Of a stretch of 64,000 bases of DNA, positions 29,687 through 39,770 are shown one piece after another. Position 1 is the stretch's first letter. Each line of letters starts with the position of its first letter. The stretch covers positions 2,702,501-2,766,500 of the forward strand of contig NZ_CP014517.1 of assembly GCF_001577265.1 (NCBI RefSeq), read 5' to 3'. The stretch comes from Variovorax sp. PAMC 28711. Lineage in GTDB: Bacteria > Pseudomonadota > Gammaproteobacteria > Burkholderiales > Burkholderiaceae_C. Made by a program: the position numbers and the translations under genes. The notes under the pieces are model-generated. The model was not told the DNA's origin and ran no database searches. It worked only from the letters and a program-made list of their open reading frames with translations.

Positions 29687-29946
29687 GCGTCAAGGCGCTT
29701 CGCGGCACCTTCGGCCCGCTGTGCCACTGGTGCGGCCTGCCGATGGACTTCGACGAGCCCTTCGGCCGGCCGGAGTCGGCCACCATCGAACACCTCAATG
29801 ATTCCACGCTCGGCAGCGTGCGAAAGCAGCAGCACCGGCGGCTCGCGCACGGAGCCTGCAATCAGGCGCGCAACGAGTTCAAGCTGCAGGCCGAGCGGCG
29901 CTTTCAGGCCTGGATTGCCGAGCGCGTCGGCATGGCTTCCAGGTGA
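29683..29946 (+). CDS. Small HNH-like zinc protein
   Basis: An 87-residue protein starting with GTG that overlaps the stop of the acyl-CoA dehydrogenase gene. It has CHWCGLPM near the N-terminus, ATIEHLNDSTLGS in the middle and HGACNQARNEF near the end. This is the order of an HNH beta-beta-alpha-metal domain (Cys pair, His in the central strand, Asn, final CN). The final Cys pair is incomplete, so metal binding may differ. HNH proteins of this size can be nickases or orphan nucleases; function is not assignable. Confidence 0.7.
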   Translation: MSVKALRGTFGPLCHWCGLPMDFDEPFGRPESATIEHLNDSTLGSVRKQQHRRLAHGACNQARNEFKLQAERRFQAWIAERVGMASR

Positions 29947-29965
29947 TGTTCCAATGGAGGCCTTC

Positions 29966-30388
29966 ATGAGCGCCCCCGCACCCCTCCCCGGACCCTGCCC
30001 CTGCGGCCGTCGCGACCGTCGCGAGAAGCCGTTCACCTACGCGCTGTGCTGCGGCCGTTACGTCGACGATTTCGACCACACGCCCGCACCCGACGCCGAA
30101 TCGCTCATGCGATCGCGCTACACGGCGTTCGTTCACCAGCGGGAAGACTACCTGCTCGCGACCTGGGCCGAGGCCAAACGACCGTCGCAGGTGACCTTCG
30201 ACGCCGACGTCAAATGGCTGGGGCTCGATGTGCGGTCGCGCTCGGTGCTCGACGCCGACCATGCCGAAGTCGAATTCGTCGCCCGTCAGCGCGACACCGC
30301 CGGCGTCGCCACGCGCCTGCACGAACGCAGCCGCTTCGTGCGCGAAGCCGACGAGCGCTGGTACTACCTCGACGGCACGCACCTCTGA
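29966..30388 (+). CDS. YchJ family protein with SEC-C-like zinc motif
   Basis: A 140-residue protein of the YchJ/UPF0225 family. The N-terminal cysteine cluster CPCGRR and the later CCGRY form a SEC-C-type zinc site, followed by the conserved ESLMRSRYTAFV and an NTF2-like core ending in ERWYYLDG. Role is unknown; protein-binding zinc adaptors are the usual guess. An ATG 12 bases upstream (29954) could also serve. The HAD gene starts one base after its stop. Confidence 0.85.
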   Translation: MSAPAPLPGPCPCGRRDRREKPFTYALCCGRYVDDFDHTPAPDAESLMRSRYTAFVHQREDYLLATWAEAKRPSQVTFDADVKWLGLDVRSRSVLDADHAEVEFVARQRDTAGVATRLHERSRFVREADERWYYLDGTHL

Positions 30389-30389
30389 G

Positions 30390-31091
30390 ATGGGCGCGTT
30401 GCCGTTCGACGCCGTGCTCTTCGACTGCGACGGCGTGCTGGTCGACTCGGAGCCGATCACCAACCGCGTGCTGGCCGAGATGCTCGGCGAACTCGGCTGG
30501 TCGCTGAGCACGGAAGAATCGATGCGCATCTTCACCGGAAAGGCCGTGAAGGACGAGGCTGCGCTGATCGAGGCGCGCACCGGTTTTCGCATCACGCCCG
30601 ATTGGCTTGCCGGCTTTCGCGAGCGTCGCAATGCCGCGCTCGACGCCGACCTGCTCGCCATCCCCGGCGCGCCGCAGGCGGTGCGTGAACTGCATCGCCT
30701 GCTGGACGGCCGCATCGCCTGCGCCTCGGGCGCCGATCTGCACAAGGTCAAGCTGCAACTGGCGAAGGCCGGCATCCTCGATTGTTTCGAAGGCCGCGTT
30801 TTCAGCGGCCACGACACGCCGCGCAGCAAGCCGTTTCCCGACGTGTACCTGGCCGCCGCCGCCGCGCTGGGCGTCGACCCGACGCGCTGCGCCGTGGTCG
30901 AAGACACCGTGACCGGCGCCACTGCAGGCGTCGCCGCCGGCGCCACCGTGTTCGGCTACAGCCCGCCCGGCCTGGCGGGTTACGGCCACAGCGACCCCGA
31001 CGCGATGCGCGCGGTCGGCGCGGCGCAGGTGTTCACCGACATGGCGCAGCTGCCGGCGGTCCTGGCGGCCTGGCATTCCCAAATCGTTTGA
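30390..31091 (+). CDS. HAD-superfamily hydrolase, beta-phosphoglucomutase-like
   Basis: A 233-residue subfamily IA HAD enzyme. Motif I is FDCDGVLVDSE with both aspartates, motif II lies around CASGADLHK, motif III is KPFPDVYL and motif IV VVEDTVTGATAG. A four-helix cap lies between motif I and II. These enzymes dephosphorylate small sugar phosphates or isomerise them; specificity is not visible. Same orientation and near-zero spacing to the YchJ gene suggest one operon from the thiolase onward. Confidence 0.87.
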   Translation: MGALPFDAVLFDCDGVLVDSEPITNRVLAEMLGELGWSLSTEESMRIFTGKAVKDEAALIEARTGFRITPDWLAGFRERRNAALDADLLAIPGAPQAVRELHRLLDGRIACASGADLHKVKLQLAKAGILDCFEGRVFSGHDTPRSKPFPDVYLAAAAALGVDPTRCAVVEDTVTGATAGVAAGATVFGYSPPGLAGYGHSDPDAMRAVGAAQVFTDMAQLPAVLAAWHSQIV

Positions 31092-31237
31092 GAGCCGCGC
31101 TTTTCTCAAAGCGCCGCTGCCGCTGAAGTCCATCGGCGGCTGGTGCTGCAGGACAAGAGCGCATTCGTTTCCGTGCGTGTGCCTGCGCACATTCCGCATG
31201 GCACTCTTCGGGTCAGCCTAAAACGAGGAATAGAGCA

Positions 31238-31870
31238 ATGATCAAAATCGGCATCGTGGACGACCACGCCATCGTGCGCGCAGGCCTGCGCGATTTCTTC
31301 TCCACGCATGTCGATCTGCGCGTGGTGTGCGAAGCCGCCAATGGCCGGGAAGCCATTGACCTCGTGCGCAACAACGAAATCGACGTGCTTGTGATGGACG
31401 TGTCCATGCCGGGCCAGAGCGGCATCGACGCGCTGTCGATGATCCGTGCGAAAGCGCCCGATGTCGGCATCCTGATCTTGAGCGGCTACCCGGAAGAGCA
31501 CTACGCGATGAACCTGATTCGCCAGGGCGCGTCGGGCTACCTGAACAAGGAATGCGAGCCGATCGAGATCGTCAACGCGATCCGCACGGTGGCCATGGGC
31601 CGTCGCTACATCACCCCGGGCGTGGCCGAATTGCTGGCGCGCCAGCTGGGCCGCAAGGACGACGCGGCGCCGCACGAGCAGCTGTCGGAGCGCGAGTTCC
31701 AGGTGTTCCTGAAACTGGCCAAGGGCGAGTCGGTCGGCAAGATCGGCGAGGCGCTGTCGCTGTCGGTCAAGACCGTCAGCACCTACCGCACGCGCCTGAT
31801 GGAAAAGCTGAGCCTCAGCAGCAACAGCGACCTGACGTACTACGCGATGAAGACGCAGCTGATCGATTGA
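31238..31870 (+). CDS. NarL/UvrY-type response regulator
   Basis: A 210-residue response regulator. The receiver domain has the acidic pocket DD (residues 8-9), phospho-acceptor D54 (VMDVSMPG), Ser in ILSG and Lys in YLNKE. The C-terminal LuxR/GerE helix-turn-helix is LSEREFQVFLKLAKGESVGK. It resembles the UvrY/GacA group. No histidine kinase gene lies beside it, so it is an orphan regulator, probably served by a kinase elsewhere. The upstream 146 bases hold no gene. Confidence 0.9.
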   Translation: MIKIGIVDDHAIVRAGLRDFFSTHVDLRVVCEAANGREAIDLVRNNEIDVLVMDVSMPGQSGIDALSMIRAKAPDVGILILSGYPEEHYAMNLIRQGASGYLNKECEPIEIVNAIRTVAMGRRYITPGVAELLARQLGRKDDAAPHEQLSEREFQVFLKLAKGESVGKIGEALSLSVKTVSTYRTRLMEKLSLSSNSDLTYYAMKTQLID

Positions 31871-31885
31871 TTCCAGAATAGCGGC

Positions 31886-32263
31886 ATGCCTTCTGTTCCC
31901 GACTACCAAACCGCGCAACCCGATCGCACCGAGATCGACGCCCTCCGCGGCCCAGCCGTCCTCGATTTCGGCACCAACTGGTGCGGCCACTGCAGCGCCG
32001 CCGCGCCAAAGGTCGAGGAAGTGCTGGCGTCCCGGCCCGAACTGCGCCACATCAAGGTCGAAGACGGCAGTGGGCGGCCGCTCGGTCGCTCTTTCGGTAT
32101 CAAGCTGTGGCCGACGCTGATCTTTGTGCAGGACGGCCGGGAAGTCGCGCGTGTCGTGCGACCGACCGACACCGCCGTGCTCGCCACGGCGCTCGCCGCC
32201 CTCGCTCCGGCGCAAAATACGCCGCATGAAAGCACCCCCGAGACTCCAGTCGCTGGTCGATGA
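31886..32263 (+). CDS. Thioredoxin-family protein
   Basis: A 125-residue cytoplasmic thioredoxin-like protein with the active site WCGHC (C33, C36) and the cis-proline segment KLWPTLIFVQDG. The GH pair between the cysteines, as in protein disulfide isomerases, predicts a more oxidising potential than the GP of thioredoxin. The last 13 codons overlap the RIO-kinase start (38 bases), so the two are probably translated together. It lies 15 bases after the response regulator gene. Confidence 0.88.
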   Translation: MPSVPDYQTAQPDRTEIDALRGPAVLDFGTNWCGHCSAAAPKVEEVLASRPELRHIKVEDGSGRPLGRSFGIKLWPTLIFVQDGREVARVVRPTDTAVLATALAALAPAQNTPHESTPETPVAGR

Positions 32264-33074
32264 AGGACTGATCGACAGCGTGGTCCGCCAATTGATGAGC
32301 GGCAAGGAAGCGATGGTTTACGTCGTCCGATGCGGCGACGACACGCGCTGCGCCAAGATCTACAAGGAAGCCACGCAACGCAGCTTCCGCCAGGCCGTCG
32401 ACTACACCGAAAACCGCAAGGTCAAGAACACGCGATTGCAGCGCGCGATGGCCAAGGGCACCAAGTTCGGTCGCCAGGCCACCGAGGCCGCCTGGCAAAG
32501 CGCCGAGGTCGATGCGCTCTACCGGCTCGCTGCCGCGGGCGTGCGGGTGCCCGAGCCCTACAACTTTTGCGACGGCGTGCTGTTGATGGAGCTCGTCACC
32601 GACGCCGAGGGCGATGCGGCACCGCGCCTGAACGACGTCGTGTTCTCGCCCGAAGACGCGCGCCGCCATCACGCCACGCTCATCGTCGAAGTCGTGCGCA
32701 TGCTGTGCGCCGGCGTCGTCCACGGCGACCTCTCCGAATTCAACGTGCTGCTCGCGGCCGACGGGCCGGTCATCATCGATTTGCCGCAGGCCGTTGACGC
32801 GGCCGGCAACAACCACGCGAGGCGGATGCTGTTGCGCGACGTGGACAACCTCAAGGGCTTTTTCGGCCAGTTCGCGCCGGAGCTCCAGAAGACCCATTTC
32901 GGCGAGGAGATCTGGAACCTGTACGAGCGCGGCGAGCTGTCGCCCGAATCGGCGCTCACCGGGCGATTCGAGCGTGCCAGCGGGCCGGTCGACGTGGGGG
33001 CCGTGCTGCGGGAAGTGGACGATGCTCGGTCGGAAGAAGCGGCGCGGCTGGTGCGGATGGCGGCGCCGCGCTGA
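32226..33074 (+). CDS. RIO-type serine protein kinase
   Basis: A 282-residue RIO1-like atypical kinase. The nucleotide-binding region includes SGKEAMVYVVRCGD and the lysine in CAKIYKEAT. The catalytic loop is VHGDLSEFNVLL and the metal-binding Asp lies in VIIDLPQAVD. Such bacterial RIO kinases (PA4780 type) are common in proteobacteria but their substrates are unknown. The start overlaps the thioredoxin gene by 38 bases. The ATG gives the family's usual N-terminus (LQSLVDEGLID). Confidence 0.9.
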   Translation: MKAPPRLQSLVDEGLIDSVVRQLMSGKEAMVYVVRCGDDTRCAKIYKEATQRSFRQAVDYTENRKVKNTRLQRAMAKGTKFGRQATEAAWQSAEVDALYRLAAAGVRVPEPYNFCDGVLLMELVTDAEGDAAPRLNDVVFSPEDARRHHATLIVEVVRMLCAGVVHGDLSEFNVLLAADGPVIIDLPQAVDAAGNNHARRMLLRDVDNLKGFFGQFAPELQKTHFGEEIWNLYERGELSPESALTGRFERASGPVDVGAVLREVDDARSEEAARLVRMAAPR

Positions 33075-33084
33075 CCGGCCGGGG

Positions 33085-34125
33085 TCAGGCGCCACCGGTC
33101 GCGACACGCTGCCTGAACGCACCGGGCGTCTCGCCCGTCCAGCCGCGAAACGCGCGCGAAAAACTCTTCTCGTTGCGAAACCCGACGGCCAGCGCGATCT
33201 GCTTGATCGGCTTGTCGGTGCGCTGCAGTTGCTGCTGGGCTTGCTCCCGCCGCACTTCGTCTTTCAGGGCCTGAAGGGACGTGCCTTCGTCCTTCAGCTG
33301 CCGGTGCAGCGTGCGGCTCGACACGTTCAGCAAGACGGCCAGCGCCTCGGCGTTGCCGGTCTGTTCGGCATGCGTGCGCAGCAGCTCGCGCACCCGCTGG
33401 CCGAGCAGTCGGTCGCGCCGGTACTGCAACACCGTCAGGGGCAGCGCGCGCCGGAGCATGGTGCGCAGGGCGCGCTCGTCGCGTTGCAACGGCAATGCGA
33501 GGTAGCGCTCGTCGAAGCTGAAGCTGGCGCGCGCGGCGCCGAAGCGCAGGTCGGGTGTGAACATCAGCGGATACACATCGCGGTGCGGCGGCGCGGCAAA
33601 AGGGAAGCTGGCCTTGCGCAGCGAGATGCGCGAGTCGATGGCCCAGCAGGCATAGCCGTGCAGGAAGCGCAGGCTCGACACCAGGCAGAACTCGCGCAGC
33701 GCGGGGTCGGGCTCGCACTGCTCGGTGATTGACAGCGTCGCGACGCCACCCGCCACCTGCAGCTCGAGCGCGATGTCGTCGGTCAGCAGCCGGTGGTGGC
33801 GGCACCAGCGCTTGATCGCCACGCCGAGATCGGGCGACCCGAGCGACGCGCGGCACAACATGCCGTAGCTGCCCCAAGGCAGTTTGCGGCTGAACCAGCC
33901 GAGCGCCTCGTCGTCCAGCTCCTGCATCGCGTGCGCATTCAACGTCTCGAACTGGGCAGCGGTCACACGTGCGGCGACACGGGCGAGATCGCGCGGCGCG
34001 ATCTGTGCCTGCTGCAGCGCCTCGGCCGGATCGACCCGATGCCGTGCGTAGCCATGCACGATCGCTCGCACGAACGCCATGGGCGTGACGGCGCGGGCTG
34101 GACTGAGAAAGGCGGGCGATGCCAT
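33085..34125 (-). CDS. AraC-family transcriptional regulator
   Basis: A 346-residue regulator. The N-terminal 190 residues form the arabinose-binding-regulator type sensor domain (as in OruR-like proteins; SYGMLCRASLGSPDLG). The C-terminal 100 residues hold the AraC double helix-turn-helix (NVSSRTLHRQLKDEGTS and IKQIALAVGFRNEKSFSRAF). It starts 108 bases from the divergent isovaleryl-CoA dehydrogenase gene, so it probably controls the liu cluster, sensing a leucine- or isovalerate-derived molecule. That control is inferred from position. Confidence 0.9.
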   Translation of the reverse strand: MASPAFLSPARAVTPMAFVRAIVHGYARHRVDPAEALQQAQIAPRDLARVAARVTAAQFETLNAHAMQELDDEALGWFSRKLPWGSYGMLCRASLGSPDLGVAIKRWCRHHRLLTDDIALELQVAGGVATLSITEQCEPDPALREFCLVSSLRFLHGYACWAIDSRISLRKASFPFAAPPHRDVYPLMFTPDLRFGAARASFSFDERYLALPLQRDERALRTMLRRALPLTVLQYRRDRLLGQRVRELLRTHAEQTGNAEALAVLLNVSSRTLHRQLKDEGTSLQALKDEVRREQAQQQLQRTDKPIKQIALAVGFRNEKSFSRAFRGWTGETPGAFRQRVATGGA

Positions 34126-34233
34126 GAGCGAGCTGAGAAATGGTGGCGGAATTTGCAACCATTGTGGCGCCAATTGCGGCGCAGTGAGGCGTAAGCTGCA
34201 AGGTTTGCCGACCCCCTCAGAGGAGACAACCCC

Positions 34234-35406
34234 ATGCACGATCCCGGCCTGAACTTCGATCTGGGCGACACCATCGATTCGCTGCGCGACGCGATCCAGG
34301 ACTTCTGCGCGAACGAAATTACGCCGCGCGCGGCCGCCATCGACGCCGACAACCTGTTCCCGCACGACCTGTGGAAAAAGCTCGGCGACCTCGGCCTGCA
34401 CGGCATGACGGTGAAAGAGGAATATGGTGGCACCGAACTCGGCTACCTCGCGCACATCGTGGCGATGGAGGAGGTGTCGCGGGCCTCGGCCTCCGTCGGC
34501 CTGTCGTACGGCGCGCACAGCAACCTGTGCGTGAACCAGATTCATCGCAACGGCACCGAGGCGCAGAAGAAAAAGTACCTGCCCAAGCTGGTGAGCGGCG
34601 AGCACGTCGGCGCGCTGGCGATGAGCGAGCCCAATGCGGGTTCCGACGTGGTCAGCATGAAGCTGCGCGCCGAAAAGAAGGACGGCTACTACGTCCTCAA
34701 CGGCAGCAAGATGTGGATCACCAACGGCGGCGACGCCGACACGCTGGTCATCTACGGCAAGAGCGAACCCGAGATGGGCGCCCGCGGCATGACGGCCTTC
34801 ATCGTCGAGAAGAACTTCAAGGGCTTCTCGGCCGGCACCAAGCTCGACAAGCTGGGCATGCGCGGCAGCAACACCTACCCGCTCTTCTTCGACAACTGCG
34901 AGGTGCCCGAGGAGAACGTGCTGGGCGGCGAAGGCATGGGCGCGAAGGTGCTGATGAGCGGCCTCGACTACGAACGCGCGGTGCTCTCGGGCGGCCCGCT
35001 CGGCATCATGGCGGCCTGCATGGACGCGGTGCTGCCCTTCATCCACGAGCGCAAGCAGTTCGGCCAGAGCATCGGCGAATTCCAGCTGATGCAGGGCAAG
35101 CTCGCCGACATGTACTCGACCTGGCAGGCCACGCGCGCCTACGTGTACGCCGTGGGCAAGGCCTGCGATCGCAACGACCATGCGCGCACCTTCCGCAAGG
35201 ACGCGGCCGGCGCCATCCTCTATTCGGCCGAGAAGGCGACCTGGATGGCCGGCGAGGCGATCCAGGCGCTGGGCGGCGTGGGCTACACCAAGGACTTCCC
35301 GGTCGAGCGGTTGTGGCGCGATGCCAAGCTCTACGAGATCGGTGCGGGCACGAGCGAAGTGCGCCGCATGCTGATCGGCCGCGAGCTGTTCGCAGAAACC
35401 TCCTGA
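34234..35406 (+). CDS. liuA: Isovaleryl-CoA dehydrogenase
   Basis: A 390-residue flavoenzyme for the third step of leucine catabolism, isovaleryl-CoA to 3-methylcrotonyl-CoA. The catalytic base is E247 in [13 protein letters not shown], the helix position specific to isovaleryl-CoA dehydrogenases. The place used by other acyl-CoA dehydrogenases has Gly ([11 protein letters not shown]). This makes the assignment firm. AGAGGAGA precedes the ATG. First gene of the liu cluster, divergent from the AraC-type regulator. Confidence 0.95.
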   Translation: MHDPGLNFDLGDTIDSLRDAIQDFCANEITPRAAAIDADNLFPHDLWKKLGDLGLHGMTVKEEYGGTELGYLAHIVAMEEVSRASASVGLSYGAHSNLCVNQIHRNGTEAQKKKYLPKLVSGEHVGALAMSEPNAGSDVVSMKLRAEKKDGYYVLNGSKMWITNGGDADTLVIYGKSEPEMGARGMTAFIVEKNFKGFSAGTKLDKLGMRGSNTYPLFFDNCEVPEENVLGGEGMGAKVLMSGLDYERAVLSGGPLGIMAACMDAVLPFIHERKQFGQSIGEFQLMQGKLADMYSTWQATRAYVYAVGKACDRNDHARTFRKDAAGAILYSAEKATWMAGEAIQALGGVGYTKDFPVERLWRDAKLYEIGAGTSEVRRMLIGRELFAETS

Positions 35407-35416
35407 GGACCGCACC

Positions 35417-37081
35417 ATGGCAGCGAGCCTGAGCCACGCCAAGGGCGCCACCGACGTCCCGCTGATCGAGCGAACGCTTGGCGATTTTTTCGACGACAGG
35501 GTGGCCGGGCAGCCGGACCGCGAGGCGCTGGTGAGTCGACACGAGGCGCAGCGCTTCACCTACCGCCAGCTGCAGACCGAATCGAATCGCCTCGCGAGCG
35601 CTTTGTTGGGCCTGGGCCTGGTGCCCGGCGATCGCGTCGGCATCTGGTCGCACAACAACGTGCCGTGGGTGCTGCTGCAGATCGCGACGGCGAAGGTCGG
35701 CGTGATCCTCGTCAACATCAACCCGGCGTACCGAACATCGGAAGTTGAATACGCGCTCAACAAGGTCGGCGTGAAGGCGCTGGTGACGATGGCGCAGTTC
35801 AAGACGAGCGACTACCTCGGCATGCTGCGCGAGCTCGGCCCGACGCGCCTGCCGCTGCTGAAGAACATCGTGTGGATCGACAAGACCGGCGACGCGGACC
35901 AGCCCGGCATGCAGCGTTTCTCGGCCCTGCTCGCGAGCGGCGACCCGGCCGATGCGCGCATCGCTCAGGTCGGCGCCACGCTGAAAGCGACCGATCCGAT
36001 CAATGTGCAGTTCACCAGCGGCACCACCGGCTTCCCCAAGGGCGCGACGCTCACGCACCGCAACATCCTGAACAACGGCTTCTTCATCGGCGAGTGCATG
36101 AAGCTCACGCCGGAAGACCGGCTTTGCATTCCGGTGCCGCTGTACCACTGCTTCGGCATGGTGCTGGGCAACCTCGCCGTGCTGACGCACGGCGCGACCA
36201 TCGTCTACCCGAACGACGGCTTCGATCCGCTCACCGTGCTGGAGACGGTGCAGGCCGAGCGCTGCACCGGCCTGCACGGCGTGCCGACGATGTTCATCGC
36301 CGAACTCGACCATCCACGCTTCAAGGAGTTCGACATGTCGACGCTGCGCACCGGCATCATGGCCGGCTCGCCGTGCCCGACCGAGGTGATGAAACGCGTA
36401 GTCGACCAGATGAGCCTGCGCGAAATCACCATCGCCTACGGCATGACCGAAACGTCGCCGGTGAGCTGCCAGAGCAGCACGGACACACCGCAGGACAAGC
36501 GGGTGTCAACCGTCGGCACGGTGCAGCCGCACCTCGAAGTGAAGATCGTCGATCCGGAGACCGGCGCGGTCATGCCGCGCGGCCAGTCGGGCGAACTGCT
36601 CACCCGCGGCTACTCGGTCATGCACGGCTACTGGGACGATGAGCCCAAGACGCGCGAGGCCATCGACGCCGAGCACTGGATGCACACCGGCGACCTCGCC
36701 ACGATGGACGACGCGGGCTACGTCAACATCGTCGGGCGCATCAAGGACCTGGTGATCCGCGGCGGCGAGAACATCTACCCGCGCGAGATCGAAGAATTCC
36801 TGTATCGCCATCCCAAGGTGCAGGATGTGCAGGTGGTCGGCCTGCCCGACAAGAAGTACGGCGAGGAGCTGTGCGCCTGGATCATCGTGAAGCCGGGCCA
36901 GACCGCCACCGAAGACGAAGTGCGCGATTTCTGCAAGGGCCAGATCGCGCACTACAAGGTGCCGAAATACATCCAGTTCGTCGCCGAATTCCCGATGACG
37001 GTGACCGGCAAGATCCAGAAATTCAAGATTCGCGACGCGATGAAAACCCAGCTCGGGCTGGACGAGGAGAAGACGGCGTGA
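35417..37081 (+). CDS. Acyl-CoA synthetase of the liu cluster
   Basis: A 554-residue AMP-forming acyl-CoA ligase. It has the phosphate loop [24 protein letters not shown], the hinge [13 protein letters not shown] and [20 protein letters not shown], and the lysine region [13 protein letters not shown]. It lies ten bases after isovaleryl-CoA dehydrogenase, so isovalerate or another branched or medium-chain acid activated to CoA is the likely substrate; this is context inference. It is only distantly related to the FadD-like ligase at 4572. Confidence 0.88.
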   Translation: MAASLSHAKGATDVPLIERTLGDFFDDRVAGQPDREALVSRHEAQRFTYRQLQTESNRLASALLGLGLVPGDRVGIWSHNNVPWVLLQIATAKVGVILVNINPAYRTSEVEYALNKVGVKALVTMAQFKTSDYLGMLRELGPTRLPLLKNIVWIDKTGDADQPGMQRFSALLASGDPADARIAQVGATLKATDPINVQFTSGTTGFPKGATLTHRNILNNGFFIGECMKLTPEDRLCIPVPLYHCFGMVLGNLAVLTHGATIVYPNDGFDPLTVLETVQAERCTGLHGVPTMFIAELDHPRFKEFDMSTLRTGIMAGSPCPTEVMKRVVDQMSLREITIAYGMTETSPVSCQSSTDTPQDKRVSTVGTVQPHLEVKIVDPETGAVMPRGQSGELLTRGYSVMHGYWDDEPKTREAIDAEHWMHTGDLATMDDAGYVNIVGRIKDLVIRGGENIYPREIEEFLYRHPKVQDVQVVGLPDKKYGEELCAWIIVKPGQTATEDEVRDFCKGQIAHYKVPKYIQFVAEFPMTVTGKIQKFKIRDAMKTQLGLDEEKTA

Positions 37082-37113
37082 CGTCGTCTTTCACATCGGC
37101 GGCACCGTGCGGC

Positions 37114-37524
37114 TCAGGTCGGCTGGCCGTGGAAGGCCTTGTTGGCGATCTTCCAGCCCTCGGCCGTCTTGAGCAGCACGAAGTAGTCGGTGAAGGTGGT
37201 GGCGCCGTGCACCAGCGTGATCTTGGCGCAGGCGGCGTTGCCGTGAACATCGATCCAGTCGATGGTGCGGCGGCGCGTCGCCTCGTCCGCGGCCGGCGTC
37301 CCCTTGAAGCGCTCGCCATAGGTCTCACGCGGCCAGGAGGTGAAGACGCCCTCGCGCATCGACTCGATGTGCGCCGTCGGCAGAAACGCCTGGCGCATGA
37401 AGGCGACGTCGTCGTTGGCGTGGCCCCGGAAGTACTGCTCGATCGGCTCGCACACGGCGGCTTCTTCGGCGCTGGCGCTCGCGGCATTGAAGGCTTGCGG
37501 CGTGCGCGGGATGGCTGTGGTCAT
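37114..37524 (-). CDS. NTF2-like/putative lumazine-binding domain protein
   Basis: A 136-residue protein with an NTF2-like cone fold expected from [31 protein letters not shown] and [19 protein letters not shown]. It resembles the small putative lumazine-binding/SnoaL-like family, whose members bind or convert small molecules but have no general function. It is encoded against the direction of the liu genes and is the only minus-strand gene inside the cluster. Role unknown. Confidence 0.82.
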   Translation of the reverse strand: MTTAIPRTPQAFNAASASAEEAAVCEPIEQYFRGHANDDVAFMRQAFLPTAHIESMREGVFTSWPRETYGERFKGTPAADEATRRRTIDWIDVHGNAACAKITLVHGATTFTDYFVLLKTAEGWKIANKAFHGQPT

Positions 37525-37604
37525 GGAACGGTGTCTCTCGTTGGTTGGGGGGCGCGGCAGATTTTGCCAGCGGCGATCTTCATTTCTGCTTTGGAAAACT
37601 CAAG

Positions 37605-39227
37605 ATGAGCAAACTCGAATCGAAACTCAATGCCCGTTCGGCGGAGTTCCAGACCAACGCCGCCGCGATGCGCGCGCTCGTGGACGACCTGCACGCGCAG
37701 TTCGCGAAGGTCGAGGCCGGCGGTGGTGAAGCGGCACGGGCCAAGCATGTCGCACGTGGCAAGCTGCTGCCGCGCGACCGCGTGGCCGAGCTGCTCGACC
37801 CGGGCACGCCGTTTCTGGAGATCGCACCGCTCGCGGCCTACGGCATGTACCTCGACGCCAAGGGCGTGGAGTCGGCGCCGGGCGCGGGCCTGATCGCCGG
37901 CATCGGTCGCGTGAGCGGCGTCGACTGCATGATCGTCTGCAACGACGCGACGGTGAAGGGCGGCACCTACTACCCGCTGACCGTCAAGAAGCACCTGCGC
38001 GCCCAGGAGATCGCCGAGCAGAACCGCCTGCCCTGCATCTACCTGGTCGACTCGGGCGGCGCCAACCTGCCGAACCAGGACGAGGTCTTTCCGGACCGCG
38101 ACCACTTCGGCCGCATCTTCTACAACCAGGCGCAGATGAGCGCGCAGGGCATCGCGCAGATCGCGGTGGTCATGGGCTCGTGCACGGCCGGCGGCGCCTA
38201 CGTGCCGGCGATGAGCGACGAGTCGATCATCGTGAAGAACCAGGGCACGATTTTCCTGGGCGGCCCGCCGCTGGTGAAGGCGGCCACCGGCGAGGTCGTG
38301 ACGGCCGAAGACCTGGGCGGCGGCGATGTGCACACGCGCCTGTCGGGCGTCGTGGACCATCTGGCCCAGAACGACCTGCATGCGCTGTCGCTGGCGCGCT
38401 CGGCCATTGCGAACATCAACCGCAAGGATGCTACCGAGGCGCCGCACCCGGATGTGCGTGCGCCGGCGTTCTCGCGCCAAGAGCTGTACGGCGTGATCCC
38501 CACCGACACGCGCAAGCCCTTCGACGTGCGCGAGATCATCGCCCGCATCGTCGACGGCAGCGAGTTCCACGAGTTCAAGCAGCGCTTCGGCGCCACGCTG
38601 GTCTGCGGCTTCGCCGAGATCGAGGGCATGCCCGTGGGCATCGTCGCCAACAACGGCATTCTTTTCAGCGAATCGGCGCAGAAGGGCGCGCACTTCATCG
38701 AGCTGTGCTGCCAGCGCAAGATCCCGCTGGTCTTCCTGCAGAACATCACCGGCTTCATGGTCGGCCGCAAGTACGAGAACGAAGGCATCGCGCGCCACGG
38801 CGCCAAGATGGTGACGGCGGTGGCCACGGCCAACGTGCCGAAGTTCACCATCATCATCGGCGGCAGTTTCGGCGCCGGCAACTACGGCATGTGCGGCCGC
38901 GCCTTCAGTCCGCGCTTCCTCTGGATGTGGCCCAACGCGCGCATCAGCGTGATGGGCGGCGAGCAGGCCGCGAGCGTGCTGGCCACCGTCAAGCGCGACG
39001 GCATCGAGGGCAAGGGCGGCAGTTGGAGTAAGGAAGAAGAAGAGGCCTTCAAGGCGCCGCTGCGCCAGCAGTACGAAGACCAGGGCCACCCGTATTACGC
39101 GACCGCTCGCCTCTGGGACGACGGCATCATCGACCCGGCCGACACGCGGCGCGTGCTGGCGCTGGGGCTGGCCGCATCCCGCAACGCGCCGATTCCCGAG
39201 CCGAAGTTCGGCATCTTCCGGATGTGA
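37605..39227 (+). CDS. liuB: 3-methylcrotonyl-CoA carboxylase, beta (carboxyltransferase) subunit
   Basis: A 540-residue carboxyltransferase subunit that moves CO2 from carboxybiotin to 3-methylcrotonyl-CoA. The crotonase-like double domain has [18 protein letters not shown], typical of methylcrotonyl-CoA rather than propionyl-CoA carboxylases, plus [14 protein letters not shown] and [16 protein letters not shown]. It pairs with the biotin subunit at 41498. The start ATG follows a short AT-rich leader; the frame is open upstream without a better start. Confidence 0.95.
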   Translation: MSKLESKLNARSAEFQTNAAAMRALVDDLHAQFAKVEAGGGEAARAKHVARGKLLPRDRVAELLDPGTPFLEIAPLAAYGMYLDAKGVESAPGAGLIAGIGRVSGVDCMIVCNDATVKGGTYYPLTVKKHLRAQEIAEQNRLPCIYLVDSGGANLPNQDEVFPDRDHFGRIFYNQAQMSAQGIAQIAVVMGSCTAGGAYVPAMSDESIIVKNQGTIFLGGPPLVKAATGEVVTAEDLGGGDVHTRLSGVVDHLAQNDLHALSLARSAIANINRKDATEAPHPDVRAPAFSRQELYGVIPTDTRKPFDVREIIARIVDGSEFHEFKQRFGATLVCGFAEIEGMPVGIVANNGILFSESAQKGAHFIELCCQRKIPLVFLQNITGFMVGRKYENEGIARHGAKMVTAVATANVPKFTIIIGGSFGAGNYGMCGRAFSPRFLWMWPNARISVMGGEQAASVLATVKRDGIEGKGGSWSKEEEEAFKAPLRQQYEDQGHPYYATARLWDDGIIDPADTRRVLALGLAASRNAPIPEPKFGIFRM

Positions 39228-39234
39228 TCGGCGC

Positions 39235-39747
39235 ATGCAAATCGCGCACTACTTCACCCGTCTCGCGCGCTATCACGCGTGGGCCACGCACAGGTTGCTG
39301 TTGGACCTTGCTCAGTTGAGCGACGAAGAGTGGCATCGCGACCTGCGCCTGTTCTTCGGATCGGTGCACCGCACGGTGAACCACCTGCTCGTGGCCGACA
39401 CGATCTGGTACGCGCGCTTTGCGGAAAAGCCTTCGTTGCGCATCGCACTCGATGCCGAACTTCACGCCGACCGTGCCGTTCTCTGTGCGGCGCTGGCGGC
39501 TGCGGTAGACCGTTGGGCGCCGTGGGTCGAGGCGATGGAGGCCACACGTCTGGACGGTGATCTCGTCTACACCCGCACCGATGGCGTGGCCGCGCGCATT
39601 CCTTTCGCGCCGGCGCTCGGCCACGTCTTCAATCACGCGACCCATCACCGGGGCCAGATCACGGCGGGCGTGACCGCGATGGGCCATCCCGGGCCCTCGC
39701 TCGACTGGGCGAGTCTTCTGCAAATCGACACGAGATCACCGGCATGA
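39235..39747 (+). CDS. DinB-family four-helix protein
   Basis: A 170-residue protein of the DinB/YfiT four-helix bundle family. It has conserved histidines in the VNHLLVAD helix and the HATHHRGQI motif near residue 135, likely forming a metal site. Members include thiol-dependent transferases, but most are uncharacterised. It sits eight bases after liuB and could be co-transcribed. No known part in leucine degradation. Confidence 0.87.
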   Translation: MQIAHYFTRLARYHAWATHRLLLDLAQLSDEEWHRDLRLFFGSVHRTVNHLLVADTIWYARFAEKPSLRIALDAELHADRAVLCAALAAAVDRWAPWVEAMEATRLDGDLVYTRTDGVAARIPFAPALGHVFNHATHHRGQITAGVTAMGHPGPSLDWASLLQIDTRSPA

Positions 39748-39770
39748 CGGGACGGAATCACGCCGACGGC

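Noticed and set aside
25303..31091. One single operon from the MerR gene to the HAD gene
   Set aside because: Direction and spacing allow it, but no terminator or promoter evidence decides, and the peptidase with its signal peptide fits poorly, so I did not annotate one transcript.
34126..34233. Imperfect dyad around CGCCAATTGCGGCG between the AraC-type gene and liuA as an operator
   Set aside because: The arms do not align symmetrically, and AraC proteins usually bind direct repeats; too weak to list as a site.
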